From the NCBI GenBank assembly GCA_963556255.1, contig OY744614.1:33441832-33505831 (forward strand): DNA of 64,000 nucleotides, read 5' to 3'. The position numbers were made by a program, and so were the translations under genes. Positions 12,246 to 25,508 of this stretch are shown here, one piece after another. Numbering within the stretch: the first letter of the stretch is position 1; each line of letters begins with the position of its first letter. Under the pieces are notes generated by a model that saw only the letters and a program-made list of their open reading frames with translations, searched no databases and was not told the DNA's origin. Source of the DNA: Allolobophora icterica (taxonomy: Eukaryota > Annelida > Clitellata > Crassiclitellata > Lumbricidae).

Positions 12246-12407
12246 TATAATTATTAATTATTATATTAGATTAAATACATGGCGGCTAGTTCATACGCGC
12301 AATTGCGCCTAAGCCGAGAGATGATCAAACTCAGTTTCACGCTGTTGCTGATTAGTTTCAACAGAGGCGTCAGTGTTAACAAGTGCGTTGCCTAATACCC
12401 TGTCAGC

Positions 12408-12690
12408 ATGCTTCCACAGAGCCCATATGGGACCCATGATCCCACGCGGAACCTATGCTCCCATATAGAACCAATATGCCCATATGGAGCCCATGCTCCC
12501 ATATGGAACCCATGCGCCAATGTGAGACCCATGCTCCCATTTGGAACCCATGCTCCCATTTGGAACCCATGCTCCCATTTGGAACCCATGCTCCCATATG
12601 GGAACCTTGCTTCCGTATGGGATCCATGCTCCCGTATGGGCCCTATGCTTCCATATTGAACCCATGCTCCCATATAGGACCCCTATAAGG
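12408..12690. repeat. 20-bp minisatellite (CCATGCTCCCATATGGAACC)
   Basis: About 14 tandem units, each with a palindromic CCATATGG or CCATTTGG core. Several frames on both strands stay open because the unit has few stop words; these are not genes. Confidence 0.93.
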
Positions 12691-13169
12691 CCCATATGCG
12701 TCCCATAAATTGTTCATGAGCATCCTGGCAGGGTTGGCTTTTACCTTTATCTATCTCCCATGTCGTTGCTTTTAATATTGAAAATGTTGTTACGTTCGAT
12801 AGAAATCAAATCACATGATGCAAATGCTTTTCGACAGCAGACCGGAACCGGAAACTGGTAGGTTGACTTATGCTGCTCATTTTGCGAACCAAATGACCTT
12901 CTCTTTATATCAGTGCATGTATGCTGTTTCACAGTGCAATCCCAGCCAACAATCAATCCAATGAAATGCAATACATTAATGGTTGCAATCAATATGTTTT
13001 ACGTCCGAGGGAAAACAATCTCGTCAATTTCTGGCATCGCGCGAATTCGATCTACTGCCTACTTAACAGGATTTTTTATTGAAACCGTTAATGCATTGCG
13101 TTGTATTGACATTCAGAGGCGTGGCGATAACGCCTACATGCTTCTGTGCTTACTTTTACGTGTCTCGGG
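12691..13169. other. No recognisable gene
   Basis: A 93-codon frame (12913-13194) has no recognisable domain and runs into the adjacent MITE, so it is not called. Confidence 0.4.
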
Positions 13170-13177
13170 GGTACAGT

Positions 13178-13527
13178 CAGTGTGGGAATTGTAGAAAATA
13201 GACTAAGAGGTTGAACATTTTATCCGTATTTTGCAATCTGTGGTCAACGAAATTTGAAAGCAGCTGATTTCAACGCTAGCTGTTTTGCAAGTCAGACTCG
13301 AATCAAAATCGATTCCTTTGTTGAGAAAATTCAAATATGCATAGATGATACACCGTGGAAATGTCTTCTCTTTGTCAGAGACCCAGAGTCAAATAATGCT
13401 AAATCACACTATCACAACTGAGGGGCTGGAAACGACTCCCCTGGGGGTAAATGAAGACTTAACTGTGGGGTCCTAAGAAAGACTAGGGGCTTGAACCTCC
13501 AACTCCCCGACAATTCCCACCCTGCAG
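13178..13527 (-). mobile_element. GGGAATTGT-type MITE, copy 1
   Basis: Begins CAGTGTGGGAATTGT and ends ACAATTCCCACCCTGCAG. The 8-bp TSD GGTACAGT lies at 13170-13177 and 13528-13535. The interior is homologous, inverted, to 27924-28241, and also to 56001-56599. Confidence 0.82.
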
Positions 13528-13836
13528 GGTACAGTAAGGTAATATAAAGGTAACTCAATCATCTACATGTAAGTCGACTTGAATCTAATCATGCACCCGA
13601 TCCTGGATCAATGTAAGACCAACGCTCTCCCATAATCGCTTTCCACCTTAGGGCCCATAGCATCAGCTATGCCTAAAATAAATTCGTCTAATGCTGCATT
13701 TTATGGCCCCAGTTGGGCCTTGGGCCCCTTGGATGATTGAATTAGGAAGGCCCCCAAAATAGTCTCAATCCGACTCTGGAGTTATTCATACTGAAGGTGT
13801 TATTCTATGATCTGCTCATCAGTTGATTGATTGGTT

Positions 13837-14215
<379 letters not shown>

Positions 14216-14554
14216 TTGGCTAATCTTGTGCGAAGTCTTCAGACCCTTTGTTCGCCTTTACCACTCCTACATTTGGTTCGACTTCTACTTTGACGATGGT
14301 CAGTAATTTATACTTCCCACGAATAGGAGCCAAAGTGTGCGTTTGAATAGTAGATTTACTCTGCTCACAGCCGATCGATCACTCCAGGTGAATTGACTCC
14401 ACAATAGACCGCTTCAAACAGCGTCCACGGCCTTTGCGATGAAAGGGTTCTGTACCATTGCCATGATCATATATCATTATCGTCATAAAAACGGGTCGTT
14501 GATAAAAACATTTACGATCGTAGGCCGAAGATCAGCAGAGCATTAGAGCCCGCT

Positions 14555-14568
14555 GTTGTCATGGCAAC
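14555..14568. promoter_or_regulatory. RFX X-box-like palindrome
   Basis: GTTGTCATGGCAAC differs at one base from the ideal RFX-family X-box palindrome (half-site GTTGCC, mirrored GGCAAC). A second partial site, GTTGCCATGG, is at 14578-14587, and the two can form a 9-bp hairpin (CATGGCAAC/GTTGCCATG). It lies about 130 bp before the X-box-like tandem array. RFX factors classically drive cilium genes; no target gene was identified. Confidence 0.45.
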
Positions 14569-14700
14569 GCACATTTTGTTGCCATGGAGAATCGTCTGCT
14601 CTGCCATTAGACAGACGCTTTGTTCGTCTTATGTGAACGTTGACCAACGATTTTGCTACCACAAAGCCCTACCCTCAAAGCCCTATGATCTCCCCGAGGA

Positions 14701-15692
14701 CGTTGCTAATGGCAACGGAAGCCCTTGAGGCTTAGCGGTATGGTCAGTCCGATGGACGTTGCTAATGGCAACGGAAGCCCTTCAGACGTAGTGCTGTTAC
14801 CTGCCCAAGACGTTGCTAATGACAACGCAAGCCCTTCATACTTGGTGCTGTTATCCACCCAAGACGTTGCTAATGGCAACGTAAGCCCTTCATACTTATT
14901 GCTGTTACCTATCCAAGACGTTGCTAATGGCAACGGAAGTCCTTCAGACCTAGCGCTGTTACATACTCAAGACGTTGCTAATGGCAACGAAGCCCTTCAG
15001 GCGTAGTGCTGTTACCTACCCGACGTTGCTAATGGCAACGGAAGCTCTTCATACGTAATGCTGTTATCTACCCAAGACGTTGCTAATGGCAACGGAAGCC
15101 CTTCACACGTAGTGCTGTTACCTACCCAAGACGTTGCTAATGGCAAAGGAAGACCTTCATGCGTAGTGTTGTTACCTACCCAAGACGTTGCTAATGGCAA
15201 CGTAAGTCCTTCAGACGTAGCGTTGTTACCTACCCAAGACGTTACTAATGGCAGCGGAAGTCCTTCAGACGTAGTGTTGTTACCTACCCAAGACGTTGCT
15301 AATGGCAACGGAAGTCCTTCATACGTAGTGTTGTTACCTACCCAAGACGTTGCTAATGGCAACGGAAGTCCTTCAGACGTAGCGTTGTTACCTACCCAAG
15401 ACGTTACTAATGGCAACGGAAGTCCTTCAGACGTAGCGTTGTTACATACCCAAGATGCTGCTAATGGCAACGGAAGTCCTTCAGACGTAGCGTTGTTACA
15501 TACCCATTGGGTATGTAACATTGGGTATGTAACATTGGGTATGTAGTGTATTTGGGTATTACCCAAGATGTTGCTAATGGCAACGGAAGTCCTTCAGACG
15601 TAGCGTTGTTGCCTACCCAAGACGTTGCTAATGACAACGGAAGCCCTACATTCGTAGCGCTATGTCCGATGGACGTTGCCATTAACAACGGA
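14701..15692. repeat. 54-bp minisatellite, ~18 units, each with an X-box-like palindrome
   Basis: Units recur every 54 bp. Each is centred on CGTTGCTAATGGCAACG, an inverted pair of CGTTGC/GCAACG half-sites with a 5-bp spacer, and then reads into CCTTCAGACGTAGCG-like sequence. About ten units keep both half-sites intact. A 59-bp foreign stretch made of ATTGGGTATGTAAC repeats interrupts the array at about 15500-15560. Because 54 is a multiple of three, long frames stay open on both strands (18-residue repeats). These are probably artefacts of periodicity, not proteins. Confidence 0.93.
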
Positions 15693-16400
15693 AGCCTTTC
15701 GGACTTATAACGCTATGGGCGCGGCGCTAAAGCCTACATGACCCAGGTAGATAACACGTGAAGTCACTGGAGCAAGTGCATAGCGCTTCTGATCGATTGG
15801 TAGCTTGCATGCTGCTATGCGGCTCTCCTTTCTCCATTATAGCGCGCGCTCGAGTCCAGACAGCTGTAGCTCCTATCGTCTGAGCGGGTTACGCTTCGGC
15901 AGCTGAAATATTCATAAGGCAGGTCGATAAAGACTCCAACGTCTCGATGACAACCTTGATGTAAACCGTCCGTGTCGACTGTGCCACTCTTGATTTTCAT
16001 AATTACGCTGTATATTCGGAAATTGATCGTCGTGTTTTCCCACGAATCAGTGCCGCGTAACGTTGAGATTATCATATAAGGATGACGAAAGCAGTCGTTC
16101 AAGCGTGACGTCGAAAGTCACTCGACCGTGAACTCGCGACGTCGTAGGAATGGTTAGGATGGCGTGTATTTAGGAGTAGACCAAGCCGCGTTGCTTGGAA
16201 CTGTCTTCGAAGCTCCTGTCGTCAGGGCCGGTCTCAACGGGCATCGCCATCATCGGGTAAAATTGGTTTGCTGTTGTCTAGATTATACAAGCATGAGCTC
16301 TATTGCAATGTTTATGTAATGTAGAAGAGAAGAGCAGTCTCTTAAGCTAGCACTAAGGCAGCCATGGGTATGAAGTGTAAGCGATTTCATTTCTTAGCAT
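15693..16400. other. No recognisable gene; CpG-richer stretch
   Basis: CpG words are denser at about 15850-16250 than in the neighbourhood, which could mark an unmethylated or regulatory region. No coding frame with a recognisable domain was found. Confidence 0.35.
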
Positions 16401-16407
16401 CGGCATA

Positions 16408-16585
16408 TGAGGGCGGGTGGCCAGTCCTCTTCCTCGCCGTCTCATCTTCCCACCGACAGTATCGGTCAGTGTACTCATTTTAGCTGAGTTGGCTCGGGGT
16501 GCTGGTGGAGCAGAAATCTCGAACAAAATTTCTGCCCTGGCGGGGATTTGAACCCCCGACCTCTCGACTGACTACGCTATCGGAA
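16408..16585 (-). mobile_element. tRNA-derived SINE, second family
   Basis: On the minus strand an A-box-like TAGCGTAGTCAGTCGAG is followed closely by a strong B-box arm around GGGGGTTCAAATCCCC, then GGCAGAAATTTTGTTCGAG and a long body. The anticodon arm between the boxes seems to be lost, so this is not a functional tRNA. Confidence 0.65.
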
Positions 16586-16820
16586 TATACAGCATAAGTA
16601 TGCAATGTAACTTTCCTATTATTTAGCACATTCCAGGAACCCTCTCAGAAAATGTTCAGCTTATCTGAGGCGACCGTAGATAAGTTAATACCAATAATTG
16701 ATAAAGTCTCTATGGTCAAACGCACCATTGAGAGGTTTAAAAATGCGCTATATAACTATTCGTTTATATAATATGTATACATATAATATCCATAGAGCGT
16801 GTGTCTGTCGATAAACGGCT

Positions 16821-16871
16821 ACGTCACAAACGGTTTCTGTTCTATTATGAAAGAGAAACCGTTTGTGACGT
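16821..16871. repeat. Perfect 18-bp hairpin with ACGTCA ends
   Basis: Bases 16821-16838 and 16854-16871 are perfect reverse complements (ACGTCACAAACGGTTTCT), separated by 15 nt. The outer ends read ACGTCA/TGACGT, a CRE-like word. No TSD was seen, so this may be a tiny foldback element or an RNA hairpin. Confidence 0.85.
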
Positions 16872-17059
16872 CAGTACTGCGGTCTTGACGACGGCGATCG
16901 GAGCATTTTAACCAACGATACATATAGGCCTATATTATATATACACTGCCGTCATAATATGACGGGCAAATACTCTAGTTTATACATAGTTCTGTAATGC
17001 AGACGACTTGACAACCTCTAACTATAACACTGATAGAGACGCGTTGAATGTCGTACTTA

Positions 17060-17205
17060 CAGTGCTCGAAATGGACCGGAACGCACCGGAACGCCGTTCC
17101 GGTTCGTCAAATGAATTATTGTGGAAAATACTATGAAATTAACGTGAATGCTCCCATATCTTTGACTAGCGTTCCGTTTCGTAAAATTTTCCATTTCGAG
17201 CACTG
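17060..17205. mobile_element. Short MITE with CAGTGCTCGAAATGG ends
   Basis: Perfect 15-bp inverted ends (CAGTGCTCGAAATGG and its complement). The 8-bp TSD CGTACTTA lies at 17052-17059 and 17206-17213. Only 146 bp long. Confidence 0.9.
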
Positions 17206-17479
17206 CGTACTTATGTCATATTAGACCATGTTTAATGTCGTACTTTGGCCTATGTCATACTAGTCATGTTGAGTAGCATAATCTATGTCATCCTAGGTTA
17301 TGTTGCGCGCCATGCTTGTGTCATACTACTCATGTCCTAGCCTGCAGGTCCAATGTCTTGTAGGGCGTTTTGTTGCATGTACAAGTATTTTGGGGAATAA
17401 CGTAGATTAATATGTGTTAAGTATTTATCCGAATATAAATTCTAATCTATTTTGTCATATTAAACCTTTCTTCATATGT

Positions 17480-17762
17480 CAGGGGCGGATCCAGAAGGTC
17501 GATCAGGGGGGGGCCAAAAAATTTTACATACATCTCCCAAAAAAGTTGATGACCTTTTTTTTAGTCATTAACCCTTTTGAATGTCTTAATTGTACGTCTG
17601 CAGGACCAACGTCCTATGTACATTATTTAACTCATCACCGCCTCTACGGGGGGGGGCACGCCTGTGTAACCATCATAAAACACCCATAAAACGCCTGTGT
17701 AAATAAATAAAAATTTCAAATGGGGGGCCATGGCCGGATTGGCCCCCCTGGATCCGCCTCTG
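17480..17762 (+). mobile_element. GGGGCGGATCCAG-type MITE, copy 1
   Basis: Ends CAGGGGCGGATCCAG and CTGGATCCGCCTCTG. The interior contains TTGATGACCTTTTTT and a G-run, shared with 20627-21109. The flanks show no clear TSD. Confidence 0.83.
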
Positions 17763-18507
17763 GTTCCAGTTCATTTGCTCTGTTCTGCCTAACTGGTCTG
17801 GCACTGTGAAAGGCTGTAGGACTAATATTTAAAGTAGCAAGACTTTAATAATTTTAATAATAATAATTCTTAATAATGTTAATAATTCTGCACAAGTTCG
17901 GATGATTTATTGAATGTCCATTAATACATTATACTAATTGGCATGATCTTTATTTTCAGACGAAAAGCCGATTAGACTAACAGAGGTAAGAGGATCTTTG
18001 CAGATGCATTTGGTTCAATATAATCGATTATCTTCCTGTCTTCGATTACACGAAGCATTTTGTATTTAATCATGAAGCAGCTTTAACTGTATTTAATTTG
18101 TAATCAATTTCATAATTGATGATGCATGAACTGCAATCCCTCCATCCTCGGTTGCTTTTTGCCTCTTAGTCGTTGGGCTGAGTTTTTCATGGGATCGTCT
18201 GTATTGTGTTGCCCGCTCCATGGATGCGGTTGTCTTCGTAGTCCCCTAAGATTGTCCACATTCTCTCCTTAGCAACGAGACCTTAGGCATTACCCAAATT
18301 TAGACTTTAGTCTGCCTCTTGGGTTGTTGGCATCAATCCACGGGTTGTCTGAAGTTTCCTCTTAGACTGTATGCATTAGGACTGCATGGTGCTACATTAC
18401 TTCGTGCGTTTCAGAAATTCAAACAGATGCACACGGAATGTCTCTGTATACCTACCTGTATTCTGTTTGTCTGTATGTCTGTCTCTATCTGTCTCTTTGT
18501 AAGTTTG
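17763..18507. other. No recognisable gene
   Basis: AT-rich sequence with no supported coding frame, followed by the pyrimidine microsatellite. Confidence 0.4.
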
Positions 18508-20466
<1,959 letters not shown>

Positions 20467-20626
20467 AACGTATTCATCCATCAATCTATCCAATTCATCC
20501 ATCTACTGTACCAGGCTACGGAGGGTATTCAACTCTGAAAACGTTAGATCTTGACAGACAATGGCTCTACACTTCTGTAGACTAAGATAGACAAAGATCA
20601 AGTTAGTGCCTTGTGCTTATCTGAAG

Positions 20627-21109
20627 CAGGGGCGGATCCAGAAGGTCTGTCAGGGGGGGCCCAAATTTTTTTACATACCTACCATCTCCCCAAAAAAGTT
20701 GATGACCTTTTTTTCAGTCATTAACCTTTTTACTGCATGTCTTCAGTTCAGTCTACATGACCCACGTCCTGTGTGTACATTTGACTCATCCACGCCTACG
20801 GTGCAGGGACGTATCTAGCGTTGGGCTTGGGGGGGCTTAAGCCCCCCCAAACGAAGTTGAAGCCCCCCCAAACAAGTCAAGCCGTTGTATGCTTACGGCT
20901 AAAATTCGTATGAACACTGTATAAATGTTGCCATGTTCAAGGCTTAAGCCCCCCCAAACGAAAAAGGCTAGTTACGTGCCTGCTACGGTGGGGGGGGGGC
21001 CACGCCTGTGTAAACATCATAAAACGCCCATAAAACGCCTGTGTAAATAAAGAAAAATTTCAAATGGGGGGACCATGGCCGGATTGGCCCCCCCCTGGAT
21101 CCGCCCCTG
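20627..21109 (+). mobile_element. GGGGCGGATCCAG-type MITE, copy 2, carrying a nested MITE
   Basis: Perfect ends CAGGGGCGGATCCAG and CTGGATCCGCCCCTG. The perfect 8-bp TSD ATCTGAAG lies at 20619-20626 and 21110-21117. It is longer than copy 1 because another MITE sits at 20804-20982. Confidence 0.9.
20804..20982. mobile_element. Nested MITE with CAGGGACGTATCTAG ends
   Basis: Ends CAGGGACGTATCTAG and CTAGTTACGTGCCTG. The perfect 8-bp TSD CTACGGTG lies at 20796-20803 and 20983-20990. Copy 1 of the host family (17480) keeps the uninterrupted CTACGGGGG site, so the insertion is younger than the host element. Confidence 0.9.
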
Positions 21110-21117
21110 ATCTGAAG

Positions 21118-21896
21118 TGTACTTCCGTACTTAGATATAATCCATTCAACTCTTGTAGCAGTACATATATATGGTGCAGTTACCTGGTCCGATTGTCTTT
21201 AGAAGTCAATCAGCAACACAGGCCTAACTCCGACAACAAAGAACCACGAGATTTACAGAACGCAACTTGCTATCAGTCCGAGGGCGGTTAGAGACAAGAC
21301 ATGGCGACCTAACCTTCTCCAACCATGTCTCCTCCAACAATCTTTCAAAGGATACATCAGTGATCATCTAATCGATAGGTATGTGAACTTCCTTGTGCAT
21401 AACATTTTTAAACTCAGCATAGGAACGACTTTCAGCTATTCGCCATCATAGGCGTAATTTGTGGGGGGTACGAGGGGTACCGTACCCCCCACTTAAAAAA
21501 ATGTCAATCAATATTTTATTATTGTGCCTTCCCAGAGATGGTCTTCATGTGAAAAACGAAAGTGGAAAGAAATTGGTACCCCCCCCCCACTTTTAGACCA
21601 AAGTTACAACCAGAATTACAACCAGAACACCTGGTACTGCAGATGGACAGAATGACACTTTAAACTAGGATGGAGCATAATCAGTCAGACAGTTCAGCAT
21701 AAGTAAGAGGATCTTAAACTCGGAGCGTCTTCGCTTGGGAGCCTTGGGTAGCCAACGTAGCTCATCCCGTAAGAAACACGTAGGTAGAAATATCGACGAG
21801 CTTTGGAATACTATCTATTTACAGGGCCGCAGTTTCAAACATGCAGACTGAAGTCTCGTGCGAATAAGAGACAGAGGTCTGCATGGCATTACAACG
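21118..21896. other. No gene; G/C-run foldback at 21450-21600
   Basis: The TAGGCGTAATTTGTGGGGGG...CCCCCCCCCCACTTTTAGACC stretch looks like a decayed MITE, but its ends and TSD could not be fixed. No gene is supported. Confidence 0.35.
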
Positions 21897-21904
21897 GTTC
21901 TGAT

Positions 21905-22809
21905 CAGTCTTGTTGTCAAGACCTTAAACCTCAAGACCAAGACCAAGACCAAGACCTTGAACCTCAAGACCAAGACCAAGACCTTGAACCTCAAGACCAA
22001 GACCAAGACCAAGACCTTGAACCTCAAGACCAAGACCAAGACCTTGAACCTCAAGACCAAGACCAAGACCAAGACTTTGAAACTCAAGATCAAAACCGAG
22101 AACAATACCCAAAAATCACAGCCATATCCAGATTTCTATTCCTTACTAAAAAAATTCTCAAGTCAGACTACTCGCTATTTTAATTAAAACACGAATCTTT
22201 TATTTTATTCAAACAAAACAACTCTAAATGCAGACTGCAGAGAATTCTGAATTCGTATTTACAAAAGTCTCATGTGAAATGTTATTCCATATGCCTGTTG
22301 CATTTTATAAAAACGAATTCGTTCAGAATTTTCTGACCAAGACGTGACCTGTGGGGCCTCGTAAAAATTCTGCCATGTGAAAAATACGTTCTACAGTGCT
22401 GAATTCACTGGCACACAGAGCAGCTTTTCAAGTACCGGATGTAAGTTTACAAATTGTGGGTCTGTTTTGAAATCATTCCATGGTAACTAACCGGAAGTCA
22501 AAATAAATGTCAAAAGCAACAGTAAAGCCTCACTCACACCGTGTAAACATTAAACCAGTTGTATTAGTAATTATTGGATAAATTATTAAAATCCTTGCGT
22601 TTTGTTAAATGACTCTTTATATTGTCAAATGTCTTGGTCTTGCAAAACCAAGACCAAGACTTTGAACCTCAAGACCAAGACCAAGACCTTGAACCTCAAG
22701 ACCAAGACCAAGACCAAGACCTTGAACCTCAAGACCAAGACCAAGACTTTTAAAAACGAACTCGAGTGCACTCGAGACCAAGACCTTGGTCTCGAGGACA
22801 GCAAGACTG
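21905..22809 (+). mobile_element. CAGTCTTGTTGTC MITE, copy 1, with internal minisatellite
   Basis: Ends CAGTCTTGTTGTC and GGACAGCAAGACTG. Both termini are built of GACCAAGACC/TTGAACCTCAA minisatellite units, around a unique core of about 500 bp (22110-22620). The right terminus also has the palindrome CTCGAGTGCACTCGAG followed by an inverted CAAGACCTTGGTCT. Frames of Lys-Thr or Gln-Asp repeats are artefacts. Confidence 0.88.
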
Positions 22810-22929
22810 CTCGTAACCCTTTCCTTGTTACGATTACGATTTCGTCAAAAAACTTTTCATTCATATTTTTACTTTTTTTTACCAATGCCTTCTTCTTTCT
22901 CGTAATTTTGGGGGACACTTCTGCTCAAA

Positions 22930-23114
22930 AATTCTATTTTTACCTCGTCTGGTCAGAAACGCTGCGAAAACCCTCGCGCGCAATTAGGCTACATTTCTCC
23001 GCCTTTTTTGGTGTTTCTTCAAAATGTGGGGGGACAAGTCACAAATGTATGGAGTGTCCCCCCACTCTTAAAGTTGGGGGGACATGTCCCCCGTCCCCCC
23101 TAGATCGCCGCCCA
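22930..23114. mobile_element. GGCGGCGATC-type MITE, copy 2 (partial)
   Basis: The right end GATCGCCGCCCATG and the interior GTGTCCCCCCACT match the family at 2892, 46012 and 46448. The left end is not clear. Confidence 0.6.
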
Positions 23115-23215
23115 TGCTAGGAAGGCACAATGATAAAATATTGATTGGCATTGCTCAAAAAGTAAGTAAGTAAGTAAGTACATCCTTTATAATTTTAGAA
23201 CCAACTGCTAACCGT

Positions 23216-23995
23216 AGGCCCTACTCAATCAATCAATCAATCAATCAATTTATTGATCCACAAAGCAAACGTGACAATATACAAGAAAATATAATTTAAA
23301 TAGCCACTATGATGCTGAAAAGGTTTGAAACATTAAGATATTCATGGGTTTAGAAGGCTATATCATGCTGTGAGTGGTCAATAGGAAGCCCTAAAAGGAC
23401 CAGGGTCCCGCTAGTAAGGGCCCCCATTTACTTAACAAAACTCGACGACGGCCATGTACACATGAGCCTTTGAGTAGACCTATTTAGAGACAACGAATTT
23501 GCAAAAGGTGGGCAACTAGTTAACAGAATAGTAAGACTTAGTGGCAAAAAAGGAAAAACAAAAAAAACAAAATAAAACAAAAAAAAACAACAAAGTAAAA
23601 TAAATCAGATGGGAGGTGGTCGCAGCAGGCTGTCACTGGGCAATCTGTCTAATAAGTAGGTGTGAACGAAGGCTTTTTTTTAAAACATAGTAACTTGGAA
23701 TGTGTCGTAAATCAGAGGGGAGACTATTCCATAGTTTTGGTCCTAGATAGGTTATTGAGAATTTCCGTATGTTAGTACGTGCAAATTCAATCTGGTAAGA
23801 GTTGGGTTTATTCCTAGTAGGGTAGGGATGAATATCCGAAGTACTTGTGAAAAAGTTAAAAAATGCATTGGGTAGTGAATTGAAGGTATAGCGGTGCATG
23901 AAATCGCAGATTTGATAAGATGTTATACTGGCAATGGTCAATAAGCCCATGGACTGGAATAATTGGAAGGTATGGGAATTTCTTGGGGATCTAGT
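23216..23995 (-). mobile_element. LINE (CR1/L2-like) 3' fragment with RT C-terminus
   Basis: The minus-strand frame 23950-23633 encodes about 105 residues of RT C-terminus: ITSYQICDFMHRYTFNSLP, a TRNKPN motif, the basic ARTNIRKFSI stretch and LWNSLP, then a stop. A 3' UTR of about 400 bp holds the AGCGGGA hairpin (about 23390-23415), then CAATAAA and an ATTG tail at 23222-23260. Catalytic RT motifs are missing (5' truncation). Confidence 0.85.
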
Positions 23996-24123
23996 AATGA
24001 CTCGAATAATGCGCTTTTGTGTACATGAGTTTTATCGAAAGTTTTAGTGTGTATATATATACATACATATATAGGCGTAGCAAACTTGAGGCAAGAGGAG
24101 GCAGTTGTATATTAATAGATTGA

Positions 24124-24737
24124 GGGCTTATTTGAAAATAATTGTCATTTGAACATATGCCTATTTGTAATAAATATTATATTCGAGATCACAAATTTGG
24201 TCGTTATTGGTTGTTAAGTTGGGGGATATAATTAATTATTTGGAGGGATGGTATCTCTACGCTTGACACAGAGCGCAATTACAGCTTGCTAAAATCAAAA
24301 TTTTTACAAACTATTAACTACTTATAAAATGCCTACAATCAAATTTCTGCTTTGAAATCTTCGAAACTATGCATTTCCGTCTACAGAACCCCAACTTATC
24401 AGCATTATAACGTCACCATGACGAAGGCGTTTAACAACTCTCGAATAAGTAGGGTTTTTTACCCTTATCTAATGCAGAGCGTCCGTGGCGCTACTGTTAA
24501 GCGTGTCGCCCAAATCGGCCTCGAGATTCGGAGCTTAAGACTGTAGACCTACAGCTATCGGTTCGAATCCCGGCCGGTCGGCGATACGCTTTTTTATTTT
24601 TGTTACTTTTCTAACTTGCACCTAGGGCCTATGTCGAAATAATGCTAAATTCTTTCAAAAAAACAACTCCAATCGCTTTCTGGTACAAGTTTGAAACGTA
24701 TAATGAAAAGAATTAACGCGACGCTTAGCTCAAGCCT

Positions 24738-24738
<1 letters not shown>
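24124..24738 (+). repeat. 0.6-kb dispersed repeat with tRNA-like unit, copy 1
   Basis: About 96% identical by eye to 43656-44266 over its whole length, from GGGCTTATTTGAAAA to TTAACGC. A diverged relative is at about 51960-52130. It contains the tRNA-like sequence 24499-24591 and a Pol III-type T run. The transposon class is not known to me. Confidence 0.85.
24499..24595 (+). ncRNA. tRNA-like Pol III unit, copy 1
   Basis: A 12-bp closing stem (24499-24510 with 24580-24591, one G-U pair) surrounds an A-box-like TCGCCCAAATCGG, a perfect B-box GGTTCGAATCC and a possible long variable arm CTGTAG-AC-CTACAG. It is followed at once by TTTTTT (24590-24595). A CTTAAGA loop would give anticodon UAA (Leu-like, fitting the long variable arm), and a CTGTAGA loop would give GUA (Tyr-like). 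No proper anticodon stem forms, so it is probably a tRNA-derived RNA and not a working tRNA. Confidence 0.5.
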
Positions 24739-24804
<66 letters not shown>

Positions 24805-25380
24805 CTTTTATTGAAGCCATTTGAGTACAAGGAAAAGACAACATAAAGTTTGAACTTTGGCAACAAGAGGAGACCCAAAAGGGATCTTGATCCCGCTTAG
24901 CAGGGCCACCTATAGTTAACATTTAGGCCCATCGCAATACAAGTAGCCTAAATGGCAGCACAATCAATAGGCCTACTTTGAACGGTAACATATTGATCAA
25001 GTTATATGATCAACATGTAAAAGAAGCAATAGGCCTAATAGAGGTCTTAACTAAAGAACTTAACTATCAGTACACATGGATTCCAACTAAGGTAGGCTAT
25101 ACAGATTAATTTTCATTAGTTAAAAAGAGATGAAAAAAACAACAGTGTCCGTGCAAGAAAAAACAACAGTGCCTTTGCAAATAAACACATAATGCAGTCA
25201 TGTGAGTGCATCCAAGAGAGAGTTTCAGTTTTTGTTTAAATTAATGTATAGTAGGTAACCCAGTAACTTCAATAGGCAATTAATTCCAGAATATCGGGCC
25301 ACAGACTTTGATGCTATGCTGCTTAACAGTAGTGTGCACACTACGTGATGGTAGCCTAGGTTGAGCGATCGCGTGTAGCC
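24739..25380 (-). mobile_element. LINE 3' fragment with (CAAT)n tail
   Basis: Minus strand: a decayed RT C-terminus at about 25300-25200 (WN.LPIEVTGLPTIH, then KQKLKLSL), a 3' UTR with AGCGGGATCAAGATCCCTT at about 24880-24900, then AATAAAAGGATTG and about 16 ATTG units at 24739-24805. Confidence 0.78.
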
Positions 25381-25508
25381 TAATGATCGTGTACGTCAGA
25401 ATTTTTACAAAAACAATTTTTAAAATTCACATGCAGTAGATTCGATTGAAATCTGAACATAAATAATCCAACTTGCAACTTATTTATGCATTCAATGTAA
25501 CTATTAAT

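Noticed and set aside
12392..12695. Multiple overlapping frames and CArG-like CCATATGG sites
   Set aside because: Frames come from the 20-bp repeat. CArG boxes need ten bases (six A/T between CC and GG), and these cores have only four.
12913..13194. 93-codon frame
   Set aside because: Runs into a MITE and has no recognisable domain.
15012..15566. Long open frames on both strands of the 54-bp array (18-residue repeats)
   Set aside because: The period is divisible by three, so any stop-free unit stays open. Frames on both strands are equally open and have no start context or neighbours.
14701..15692. CRISPR array
   Set aside because: Units are contiguous 54-bp repeats with diverging copies, no distinct unique spacers, and the context is eukaryotic.
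21803..22183. Gln-Asp, Lys-Thr and Leu-Val repeat proteins (also at 22602, 25473, 26258, 54832)
   Set aside because: Translations of the MITE minisatellite.
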